12,202 bases of DNA from Rhodobiaceae bacterium (GTDB lineage: Bacteria > Pseudomonadota > Alphaproteobacteria > Parvibaculales > Parvibaculaceae), in contig NVSO02000130.1 of NCBI GenBank assembly GCA_002401305.2, forward strand, positions 1 through 12,202. The letters run 5' to 3'. A program made the translations under genes and the position numbers. The notes under the pieces were generated by a model that saw only the letters and a program-made list of their open reading frames with translations, had not been told where the DNA came from and did not search any database. Position 1 is the first letter of the stretch. The number at the start of each line of letters is the position of its first letter. Shown piece after piece: positions 5,510 to 12,202 of the stretch.

Positions 5510-8500
5510 TTATTCTGCTGGCTGCCCAGACGTCTGAGTCTCGGCAAGCTCCCGGTCCAAAGCCTCCCCCGTCACGCTTGTCGGCGTTGAAAAACGGGCG
5601 AGCAAATCATAGAGCACCGGCGTCAAGAATAGCGTCATGGCCGAGGCGATGCTTAAGCCGCCGATGATGACTGTTCCAATGGCAATGCGACTTTCTGCCC
5701 CTGCCCCACTGGCAAACACAAGGGGGGCCGCCCCCAATACTGTGGAAACAACGGTCATGAGAATGGGGCGCAAGCGCACGGCTGATGCCTCTAGTACGGC
5801 CTCGCGGACTGAACGTCCTTCATCTCTGAGCTGATTGGCAAATTCGACAATGAGAATACCATTCTTGGCCATCAATCCGACAAGCAATACCAACCCTACT
5901 TGGCTGTAAATGTTCAACGAGTTGCCGGTAACCCACAGCGCCATCAAGGCGCCGGAAATCGCCAGCGGCACGGACAACATGATGATGAGGGGATGCACAA
6001 AACTTTCAAATTGAGCCGCCAGAACCAAGAAGACGATCAACAAGGCCATGCCAAATACGAGGGCGATACCGGAAGACGTTTCTAAGAATTGCTGAGATTG
6101 TCCGCTGAACCCAAGACGCGCCTCAGATGGCAGGGTTTCATTGGCTAAACCCTCCATATATTCTATGGCTTCTCCCAAGGAATACCCGTCTCCCAAAGAA
6201 GCCGAGATTGTTACAGATGGCAAGCGGTTGAAGCGGCGCAATGTCGGCGCGGCCGCACCTGACTCCAAAGTAACCAAGGCTGTGAGAGGCACGAGCTCGC
6301 CGGAGCGATCAGAGCGCACAAAGATATTGCTCAAATCCTGCGGTGTTTGACGATCTTCATCCCGTGCTTTCAATATCACGGAATATTCCCGTCCCCGGTC
6401 CACATAGGTTGTGACTTCTCGGGAGGCCAATAGCGTTTGCAAAGCCCGGGCAATGCTCTCCACACGCACGCCCATGTCATCAGCGCGGGCCCGGTCAATC
6501 TTCACGCTCAATTGCGGTTGATTTCGTTCCAAATCAGTATCGACATTATACAGCTTTGGATTTTCGGCCGCCTTACGCACGATCTCTTCAGACCATTTTT
6601 CAACGCTTGCGTAATCAGGGCCGCCAATCACGACTTGCAGCGGGTGCCTGCTGCCTCGCAGGCCAAGACCAGCTGGGTTAATGGCCATCGCCCACGCGCC
6701 GGGCTGTTTGCTTAAAGTGCCCATCACTTCACGTACAGTTTTGGTGGAATGGCGACCGCGTTCGTCCCAATGAGTTAGACGGACAACCACAAAGCCTCTA
6801 TGAGGCCGCCCCCATGTGCCTGAAAACCCAAGAATGTGCTTTGCCTCACCGTTCTCGTACAGATAGTCCAAGCTGCTTTCAATCTTGCGCACTTCTTTAT
6901 CGGTGTATGCAAGGTTTGATCCTTGAGGTGCTGAGATGGAGATGAAGAACACGCCCCGGTCTTCTTTGGGGGTTAGTTCTTTGGGCAAGGCTTCATAGGC
7001 AAAGTAGGAAAGGCCTGCAAAGGCGATTGCAATTGCTAGAACGAAAGGCGCTTTAGTGATCGCACGCTCTAGTCCCCGGCGATAACTATCGGCTAAACGC
7101 TCAAAGGCCTTGTCTAACCACCGCGAAGCCGCATTACCCCCGTCGGTTCTTTGCAGAATACGAGAGCACAACATGGGGCAGAGCGTGAGCGCAACAAGTG
7201 TGGAGATGGTGACTGACACCGCGAGCACAAATCCGAATTCACCAAAGAGTTTTCCCGCCGCTCCTTGCATGAAAGAAATCGGCATGAAGACCGCGATCAA
7301 GGTCAATGTGGTTGCCAAAATTGCGAACAGAACTTGGCGGGAGCCCAACACGGCGGCCCGCATGCGTTTTTCACCAGAGTCTATGCGGCGCTGAATGTTC
7401 TCCAACACAACAATGGCGTCATCCACCACAATGCCGATCGACAAGATCAATGCCAATAGGGTGAGGATGTTGATTGAAAAACCCAAAGCGGAAATGCCGA
7501 TAAAGGTACCAATGACCGAGACGGGGATGGTGATGGCGGGCACCAAGGTGGCGCGCAACGAGGCCAAAAAGGCAAAGTTGACGAGGATCACAATGAGCAC
7601 CGCAATACCGAGTGTGCGTATGACTTCGGTGATGGATTCATTGATGAAGATCGCGTCATCAGACGGAATAACAAACGCCATGCCTTCTGGGAGGTTGGGT
7701 TTGATGCTCTCCAATTGGGCGCGCACACGGTCTGAAATGGAAACCGTATTTGCTTGGGACTGCCGGATGATGCGCAGGCCAACGGCGACCAAACCATCTG
7801 AGCGGGCGATGGTTTTGTTCTCCTCAACCCCCAAAACAACTTCTGCAACATCCCCCAATCGAACAAGGTAACCGTCCACTCGGCTGATCACGATATTTCT
7901 GAATTGCTCAACTCGGTTCAACCGTGTGTCCGTGCGTACTTGGAAGGCGCGGGTTTCAGATTCAATTTCACCCGCGGGTAATTCCAAATTGTTGCGTCGG
8001 ATGGCGGCTTCAATATCTTCGACTGTCAGATTACGCGCTGCCATGGCCCGGCGATTAAGCCACACGCGGATGGCATATCGTCGGTCGCCAAATAATTCAA
8101 CTTGGGCAACCCCGTCCAATGTCGATAAGCGGTCCACAATAAAGCGTTCCACATAGTCGGTAACTTCGGGCGGGCTCATCCGGTCGCTGGTGAATGCGAT
8201 CCGCATAACAGGATCCGCATCGCTTTCGCTTTTGGCAATTAGAGGTGCTTCAGCTTGGTCTGGTAAATTGTCGCGCACACGGTCTACTGCAGCACGCACA
8301 TCGGCTGCAGCTTCGTCGATGTCGCGGTAGCTTTCAAACTCAATGGTGGTGCCCCCGCGCCCCAAGCGGCTATAGGAGGTTATCTTTTTAACACCAGCCA
8401 CACCGGCCACAGCGCCTTCAATTACTTCCGTAATATCGGTGTCGATGATCTCAGGCCCAGCACCTGTATAGGCCGTGGTGACACTTACCACCGCCATGTC

Positions 8501-8620
8501 CACGTCTGGTAGTTCTCGCACGGGGAGGTTCATCAACCCGGCCAAACCAAATGTGATGATGAGGAGGCTTAAGACCGTGGAGAACACGGGGCGGCGAATG
8601 CAGAATTCAGGCAAGTTCAT
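5510..8620 (-). CDS. RND-family efflux pump, inner-membrane permease (HAE1/AcrB type)
   Basis: A 1036-residue proton-driven transporter of full family length; trimers span the inner membrane and take drugs or other hydrophobic compounds from the periplasm to an outer-membrane channel. First membrane helix about 10-30 (after NLPEFCIRRPVF), then the porter domain, helices 2-6 around 335-480, a second large periplasmic loop, and helices 8-12 from about 865. Proton relay residues are in place: Asp400-Asp401 in GIVVDDAIVVLEN, Lys919 in GLMAKNGILIVEF, and Thr956 in RLRPILMT. The GIVVDDAIVVLEN form is that of drug pumps; metal pumps of the CzcA/CusA type have a different motif there. The start follows AGGAG by five bases, and this site overlaps the stop codon of the adaptor gene upstream, so the two are co-translated. 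No outer-membrane factor gene is nearby; it may use a shared TolC. Substrate unknown. Confidence 0.95.
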   Translation of the reverse strand: MNLPEFCIRRPVFSTVLSLLIITFGLAGLMNLPVRELPDVDMAVVSVTTAYTGAGPEIIDTDITEVIEGAVAGVAGVKKITSYSRLGRGGTTIEFESYRDIDEAAADVRAAVDRVRDNLPDQAEAPLIAKSESDADPVMRIAFTSDRMSPPEVTDYVERFIVDRLSTLDGVAQVELFGDRRYAIRVWLNRRAMAARNLTVEDIEAAIRRNNLELPAGEIESETRAFQVRTDTRLNRVEQFRNIVISRVDGYLVRLGDVAEVVLGVEENKTIARSDGLVAVGLRIIRQSQANTVSISDRVRAQLESIKPNLPEGMAFVIPSDDAIFINESITEVIRTLGIAVLIVILVNFAFLASLRATLVPAITIPVSVIGTFIGISALGFSINILTLLALILSIGIVVDDAIVVLENIQRRIDSGEKRMRAAVLGSRQVLFAILATTLTLIAVFMPISFMQGAAGKLFGEFGFVLAVSVTISTLVALTLCPMLCSRILQRTDGGNAASRWLDKAFERLADSYRRGLERAITKAPFVLAIAIAFAGLSYFAYEALPKELTPKEDRGVFFISISAPQGSNLAYTDKEVRKIESSLDYLYENGEAKHILGFSGTWGRPHRGFVVVRLTHWDERGRHSTKTVREVMGTLSKQPGAWAMAINPAGLGLRGSRHPLQVVIGGPDYASVEKWSEEIVRKAAENPKLYNVDTDLERNQPQLSVKIDRARADDMGVRVESIARALQTLLASREVTTYVDRGREYSVILKARDEDRQTPQDLSNIFVRSDRSGELVPLTALVTLESGAAAPTLRRFNRLPSVTISASLGDGYSLGEAIEYMEGLANETLPSEARLGFSGQSQQFLETSSGIALVFGMALLIVFLVLAAQFESFVHPLIIMLSVPLAISGALMALWVTGNSLNIYSQVGLVLLVGLMAKNGILIVEFANQLRDEGRSVREAVLEASAVRLRPILMTVVSTVLGAAPLVFASGAGAESRIAIGTVIIGGLSIASAMTLFLTPVLYDLLARFSTPTSVTGEALDRELAETQTSGQPAE

Positions 8621-8628
8621 GGGAACTC

Positions 8629-9771
8629 CTAGCCAGCGTTGGCGGATTTCTTAACTTGGGAAACGGGAGACACAGGCTCGAGCGTACTTTGGGGTGAGAC
8701 TATTTTCACCCGAACACCGTCACGCAAACGTTGTAGGCCGGAGGTGACAACCACATCATCGGGTTTGATGCCGGACAGGACTTCCACAATGCCCACTTCA
8801 CGCCGTCCCAATTGCACCTCGTTTTTATGGGCCACATTATCCACCACCGTATAGATGATGTGGTGCTCAGCGTTGGCGATCACTGCCTGTTCAGGCACGA
8901 CGACGCCTTTGTGAGCTTCCAGCGTGACATCAACGTGCATGAACATGCCAGCAGGCAAGCTGCCATCGTTATTTGGCACAAGCGCGCGCACTTTAAAGGC
9001 TCGGGAGACTTCTCCTACCCGCGTATCGATGGAGGAGATGACCCCGGTAAATATGCGATCTGGGAAGGCCGCACTTTTGGCCGAGATATTTTGACCTTTT
9101 TTGATTTGGCCGTAAAAGCGTTCGGGAACGGCAAAATCTATTTCAACCTGCGACAGGTCATCCAGTGTGGTCAAGATGATGTTTACGTCGACCTGCGCGC
9201 CCACATGCACACGCTTCAAGCCGACTTGGCCCGCAAAGGGCGCGCGGATGGTGCGTTTCGCCAGCCGTTCCTCCGCCTGCTCAAGCTGGGCTTTGGCGCG
9301 TAGGGCTGCTGCCTGACGCTCTTCAACTGTAGCTGCGGATATGTTTCGTTTTGCGCGCAGGGAGCGTGCTCGTTTCAGCGCCAAATTCGCTTGGATGGCA
9401 GATGCACGCGCTTCGGCGACCGAGGCTTGCTCAGTCTTTTGCTCCAAGCGCGCTAAGACATCCCCTTTAGCCACGCGTTGGCCGGGTTCAAATTTAATTT
9501 CAATGAGGGGCCCACTTACTTGGGCGACGATATCAATCGCTTGTTTGGCTAAAGTCGAGCCAACCGCTTCAATGCGGATGTTCAGCTGCCGCTCTTCGGC
9601 GCGTACGGTCTCAACCAAAGTTGTACGGTCTGAGTGGCCACGTTGATTGGAAGAACTGCCTGTTAAAAAATAGGCGGCGCCCCCGACCAAAATCAGCCCG
9701 GCTAGTACTGCTGCCACAGTTGTTTGTCGCTCATTCACGGTCGTCCCTTTGTCACCTAAAATGCTGCTCAT
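8629..9771 (-). CDS. RND efflux periplasmic adaptor (membrane fusion protein, HlyD/AcrA type)
   Basis: Links the RND pump encoded 8 bases downstream to an outer-membrane channel. After a short N-terminus, a single hydrophobic segment (TVAAVLAGLILVGGAAYFL) anchors it in the inner membrane. Then come half of the lipoyl domain (VSGPLIEIKFEPGQRVAKGDVLARLEQ), an alpha-hairpin rich in Ala, Arg and Gln, the second lipoyl half (RTIRAPFAGQVGLKRVHVGAQV), a beta-barrel domain and a membrane-proximal domain (GVVVPEQAVIANAEHHIIYTV onward). The start is uncertain. The ATG at 9771 gives 380 residues but has no clear ribosome site; the GTG at 9738 has AAGGGA five bases before it and gives 369 residues. The frame is open back to a GTG at 9897, but that extension is Cys- and charge-rich and unlike the family, so I reject it. 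First gene of the efflux operon. Confidence 0.9.
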   Translation of the reverse strand: MSSILGDKGTTVNERQTTVAAVLAGLILVGGAAYFLTGSSSNQRGHSDRTTLVETVRAEERQLNIRIEAVGSTLAKQAIDIVAQVSGPLIEIKFEPGQRVAKGDVLARLEQKTEQASVAEARASAIQANLALKRARSLRAKRNISAATVEERQAAALRAKAQLEQAEERLAKRTIRAPFAGQVGLKRVHVGAQVDVNIILTTLDDLSQVEIDFAVPERFYGQIKKGQNISAKSAAFPDRIFTGVISSIDTRVGEVSRAFKVRALVPNNDGSLPAGMFMHVDVTLEAHKGVVVPEQAVIANAEHHIIYTVVDNVAHKNEVQLGRREVGIVEVLSGIKPDDVVVTSGLQRLRDGVRVKIVSPQSTLEPVSPVSQVKKSANAG

Positions 9772-9903
9772 GGGATAGTCACATGCCCCATTTATGCGTT
9801 TTTGTTGTCTTTTAATCGCAGATCTTTTGAGGTCAGAACGAGTGCCCGGCTCACACGCGCATTGGTGAGCCTGTTCTGTTTCCAATCGTTGGTTCACGCA
9901 AAC

Positions 9904-9931
9904 TATATAGGGTCTTTATCGGCACTGTCAG
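9904..9931 (-). promoter_or_regulatory. Candidate promoter of the efflux operon
   Basis: On the minus strand CTGACA (9926-9931), five of six matches to TTGACA, is followed after 16 bases by TATATA (9904-9909), four of six to TATAAT. Transcripts would start near 9895-9898 and have a leader of about 125-160 bases. This supports a start of the adaptor gene well inside the longest open frame. Confidence 0.45.
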
Positions 9932-9944
9932 CCATCCAAATGGC
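9931..9944. promoter_or_regulatory. Candidate operator GCCAT-N4-ATGGC upstream of the efflux operon
   Basis: A perfect inverted repeat that touches the upstream edge of the -35 box of the efflux promoter. It could bind a regulator of the pump. No local regulator gene faces this operon. An eight-base palindrome, TTTCGAAA, follows at 9949-9956. Confidence 0.3.
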
Positions 9945-9986
9945 GTAATTTCGAAAGAAGCCCCAAAATAGCTTTTCAGCTGCCCT

Positions 9987-10009
9987 GAATCGATATAATA
10001 TAACATTAC
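9987..10009. promoter_or_regulatory. Candidate Zur operator (zinc uptake repressor box)
   Basis: A 23-bp AT-rich element whose right half, TATAATATAACATTAC, is nearly that of the enterobacterial Zur consensus (GAAATGTTATA-N-TATAACATTTC as I recall it). I count 19 matches out of 22 defined positions; mismatches fall mainly in the left arm (positions 4, 5 and 7) and at position 22. It covers a TATAAT (-10) of the zinc-uptake-like operon, so Zur bound with zinc would block transcription. The following gene belongs to the ZrgA family, so site and function agree. Confidence 0.65.
9994..9999 (+). promoter_or_regulatory. Candidate -10 box of the ZrgA-like operon
   Basis: A perfect TATAAT inside the Zur-like element, 34 bases before the start codon at 10034. 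No good -35 is seen 16-18 bases upstream (CTTTTC region), so the promoter may be weak or use other contacts. A good ribosome site, AGAGGAAG, lies just before the start. Confidence 0.45.
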
Positions 10010-10033
10010 CTATTTGACCACAAGAGGAAGCAA

Positions 10034-10567
10034 ATGTCTCTCCCCCCTTATGCATACGCTGTGATGATGAGTACTGTTTTGCTGAGCGTACCAGCCGCAG
10101 CTCAAAACCCCTTCTCCGATACCCCTACGCAAACCGCCCATGTTCATGGAGTGGCAAATCTGGCTGTGGCGGTAGACGCTCAAACAATTGTGATGGATTT
10201 GGAAATGCCGCTGGTCAATTTGGTTGGCTTTGAGCATGAACCGGCGAATGAGCTGGAAAAAAAGGCCCTCACGCGCGCCGCCCAAACGCTGGCGCAGGGG
10301 GACAGGCTCTTTCAACTGAGTGCCGCTGCCGGTTGCACTTTGACGTCGAAGACAATTGAAATGCCAACTTTTGACCATGACACGCATCAGGACGTGGATG
10401 CCCGCTACCACTACCATTGCATGTCAGTCGCTGAACTGCGGTCGTTAAAAGTGATCCTCTTTGACGCCTTCAAGCATATCGAAACGCTCAAAACAATTTA
10501 CATTGATGACGAGAGGCAGTTGGCCAAAACGCTGACCCCCGATCAACCAGTGTTTTCTTTCCGCTAA
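10034..10567 (+). CDS. ZrgA/DUF2796-family periplasmic zinc-uptake-associated protein
   Basis: A 177-residue secreted protein. Residues 1-23 look like a signal peptide ending PAAA-Q, though the N-region lacks the usual Lys/Arg. The mature part matches the ZrgA (DUF2796) pattern: AHVHGVANLAVAVD (35-48), LEMPLVNLVGFEHEP (56-70), AAAGCTL (97-103), a short His/Asp-rich loop FDHDTHQDVDARYHYHC (113-129) and a C-terminal FDAFKHIETLKTIYID segment. His and Cys residues (H36, H38, H68, C101, H115, H118, H126, H128, C129) could bind zinc. In Vibrio cholerae ZrgA works with an ABC transporter in zinc uptake. Many relatives have a longer His-rich loop; here it is short. The gene starts an operon with an ABC ATPase and FtsX-type permease and has a Zur-like box at its promoter. 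AGAGGAAG just upstream sets the start. Confidence 0.85.
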   Translation: MSLPPYAYAVMMSTVLLSVPAAAQNPFSDTPTQTAHVHGVANLAVAVDAQTIVMDLEMPLVNLVGFEHEPANELEKKALTRAAQTLAQGDRLFQLSAAAGCTLTSKTIEMPTFDHDTHQDVDARYHYHCMSVAELRSLKVILFDAFKHIETLKTIYIDDERQLAKTLTPDQPVFSFR

Positions 10568-10653
10568 CACGATTGTCCGACGGCGAGCCTTCAAGCTACA
10601 CTCAATCAAATGCGATTCTCTGTTTCCACTGCCCTTGCTGAGAGCTTGCTTAA

Positions 10654-11412
10654 ATGAACGATGCTACTGTGCATGATCAACAAACCCGGCGCCCGTCCAT
10701 CATTCAGTTTGAGAATGTGCGCTATGGGTGGCAGGCCGATGCGCCTGTTTTAGAGGTGCCTCATTTTCAGGTCGGGCGCGCTGAACGCATATTCTTACGC
10801 GGACCTTCGGGATCGGGTAAAAGTACGTTTCTGGGCTTACTTAGCGGCGTACTCTCTCCTTGGCAGGGCACTGTGAAGGTGTTGGGACAGGATTTGGCCC
10901 GCCTTTCCTCAGGCAAACGCGATCAGTTCCGCGCCGATCACCTTGGTATTGTGTTTCAGATGTTTAACCTGCTGCCGTATCTTTCTGTAACTGACAATGT
11001 GTGTTTGCCGTGTCGCTTTACCAGCTACCGTAAAACGCGGGCCCGCCACCGTCATGATGAAACCATCCAGCAAGAAGCCCACCGCCTGTTGCACCACCTT
11101 CATTTAGATGAAAGCCTGTGGGGCCGTCCCGTCTCCACGTTAAGTGTGGGACAGCAACAGCGTGTGGCCGTTGCCCGTGCGTTGATTGGGAAGCCTGAAG
11201 TTATCATCGCCGACGAGCCAACATCTGCATTGGATACAGACAGGCGAGATGCTTTTCTAGATTTGCTGCTGAACGAATGCGCCATGGAAGGCACAAGTTT
11301 GATCTTTGTAAGCCATGATAGATCCCTTGCCCCCCGGTTTGACCGCCAACTTGATATGAATGAGATCAATGTATTGGCTGCCCCGGCGCCCCGCCAAGAG
11401 GTGCGCACATGA
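10654..11412 (+). CDS. ABC transporter ATP-binding protein (LolD/MacB type) of the ZrgA-like operon
   Basis: A 252-residue ATPase that should power the permease encoded directly downstream. Walker A is GPSGSGKS (50-57), Q-loop Gln102 in FQMFN, signature LSVGQ (163-167), Walker B VIIADE (183-188) followed by PTSALD, and H-loop His221. The pattern is that of the LolD/MacB/FtsE group, whose permeases are FtsX-like. Between the Q-loop and the signature is an unusual segment with CLPC (117-120) followed by six histidines within 132-150 (HRH, then HRLLHHLH). The start codon is an ATG 86 bases after the ZrgA-like gene, with only a weak GAGAG ribosome site. The 86-base gap holds no gene that I can see. 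The stop overlaps the next start as ATGA, showing translational coupling. Zinc transport is inferred from the operon. Confidence 0.93.
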   Translation: MNDATVHDQQTRRPSIIQFENVRYGWQADAPVLEVPHFQVGRAERIFLRGPSGSGKSTFLGLLSGVLSPWQGTVKVLGQDLARLSSGKRDQFRADHLGIVFQMFNLLPYLSVTDNVCLPCRFTSYRKTRARHRHDETIQQEAHRLLHHLHLDESLWGRPVSTLSVGQQQRVAVARALIGKPEVIIADEPTSALDTDRRDAFLDLLLNECAMEGTSLIFVSHDRSLAPRFDRQLDMNEINVLAAPAPRQEVRT

Positions 11413-12202
11413 CGTGGCTTGGACCTATTCCCCTTTTGGCATTTAAAAGTCTGCTCAATCGCCGCCTCACAGCCGCCCTCACTGTGGTGGCTGTGGCTTT
11501 GAGCGTTACGCTTTTTCTAGGTGTTGAAAAAATCCGCCTCGGGGCGCGATCCAGTTTTGACAATACAATTTCGAGCACTGATTTAATTGTTGGCGCGCGC
11601 AGTGGGTCAATCAACCTGTTGCTCTATTCTGTGTTTCGCGTGGGAGATGCCACCAATAATATCAGCTGGCGCAGCGTTCAAGAATTACGGCAACACCCTG
11701 ACATCGCGTGGACCATTCCTTTGTCACTCGGCGATAGCATGCGCGGATTTCGGGTGTTGGGCACTAACAACAGCTACTTCAAGCACTATAAATATGGACG
11801 CAAACAAGCTCTCTCCTTTTCCGGCGGGGCAGAGTTTGGTGATCTGTTTGATGCAGTTCTTGGCGCAGAGGTTGCTCGCTCCCTCTCGCTCCGGGTTGGA
11901 GATCCTCTGGTTGTCGCGCATGGACTGGGCAGCACCAGCTTTGCCCAACATGATAATTTACCGTTTAAAGTTTCTGGTATTCTAGAGCCCACCGGCACGC
12001 CGCTAGACCGAACCGTCCATGTGAGCTTGGCGGGATTGGAAGCTGTGCATCATGGGTGGGAAAGCGGGCGCCATAAACAGACCGGGGAAGATGCGGATAG
12101 CCTACGCACCTTAGAGGCAACGCTTGAGCCCACTTCTATTACCGCGTTGTTGGTGGGCCTTAAGAGCCGAATTGCCACGTTACAATTGCAACGCCAAATT
12201 AA
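11409..12202 (+). CDS. FtsX/MacB-type ABC transporter permease (3' end outside window)
   Basis: The first 264 residues of an inner-membrane permease, open in frame to the right edge with no stop. The start ATG overlaps the ATPase stop (ATGA). An N-terminal membrane helix (LTAALTVVAVALSVTLFLGV, about 20-39) is followed by a large periplasmic domain of the MacB_PCD type, including DLIVGARSGSINLLLYSVFRVGDATNNISW (about 58-87), a stretch I associate with permeases encoded beside ZrgA-family genes. Further marks are VLGAEVARSLSLRVGDPL and VSGILEPTGTPLDRTVHVSL. The other three membrane helices of an FtsX-like permease should follow beyond the window. FtsX-type permeases are better known as exporters or mechanical transducers than importers, so how this one serves zinc uptake is unclear. 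Product assigned from sequence pattern and from its ATPase and ZrgA-like neighbours. Confidence 0.9.
   Translation, partial: MTWLGPIPLLAFKSLLNRRLTAALTVVAVALSVTLFLGVEKIRLGARSSFDNTISSTDLIVGARSGSINLLLYSVFRVGDATNNISWRSVQELRQHPDIAWTIPLSLGDSMRGFRVLGTNNSYFKHYKYGRKQALSFSGGAEFGDLFDAVLGAEVARSLSLRVGDPLVVAHGLGSTSFAQHDNLPFKVSGILEPTGTPLDRTVHVSLAGLEAVHHGWESGRHKQTGEDADSLRTLEATLEPTSITALLVGLKSRIATLQLQRQI

Noticed and set aside
7395..7871. Plus-strand open frame of 158 codons inside the RND gene
   Set aside because: It lies antisense to conserved membrane helices of the pump; its Met/Thr-rich translation is what antisense of hydrophobic helices gives.
5510..8620. RND pump as a heavy-metal exporter linked to the zinc operon
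   Set aside because: The GIVVDDAIVVLEN motif in the fourth membrane helix is that of drug-type HAE1 pumps, not of CzcA/CusA metal pumps.
9772..9897. N-terminal 42-residue extension of the efflux adaptor
   Set aside because: It is Cys- and charge-rich, precedes the membrane anchor with no family resemblance, and begins almost at the predicted transcription start.

Overview
The window reads as ordinary bacterial chromosome, probably a proteobacterium and perhaps an alphaproteobacterium. Evidence is a moderate GC content, Shine-Dalgarno-like sites, tight operons and the gene families present. The taxonomic call is inference; no rRNA or marker gene lies here. I saw no mobile element, tRNA, CRISPR array or phage gene.

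Region 1 (1-3683): the 3' end of a metallo-beta-lactamase-fold hydrolase converges on a two-gene minus-strand operon. The operon encodes an acyl-CoA dehydrogenase and, 11 bases downstream, an acyl-CoA-dehydrogenase-fold protein of the HsaA/DszC-like flavin monooxygenase type. A TetR-family regulator is divergent from this operon. The short gap between them holds a perfect inverted repeat (TGAGG-N3-CCTCA) inside a candidate promoter for the operon.

Region 2 (3684-5509): a type I Baeyer-Villiger monooxygenase with its own promoter region. That region contains two GGGT/ACCC inverted repeats around a TTGACA box. Its 3' side is closed by a strong stem-loop shared with the convergent efflux operon. 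Two acyl-CoA-dehydrogenase-fold flavoproteins, a Baeyer-Villiger enzyme and a TetR regulator side by side suggest breakdown of a ketone or lipid-like carbon source; the substrate cannot be read from sequence.

Region 3 (5510-9771, minus): a two-gene tripartite efflux operon, membrane-fusion protein then HAE1-type RND pump. No outer-membrane channel gene is present.

Region 4 (10034-12202, plus): a ZrgA/DUF2796-family periplasmic protein, an ABC ATPase of the LolD/MacB type and an FtsX/MacB-type permease that runs off the right edge. This is the layout of a ZrgABC-like zinc uptake system. A 23-bp element that closely resembles a Zur operator lies over the -10 region of its promoter, tying the operon to zinc starvation from DNA evidence as well as from family membership. 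This regulated zinc system is the most interesting part of the window.
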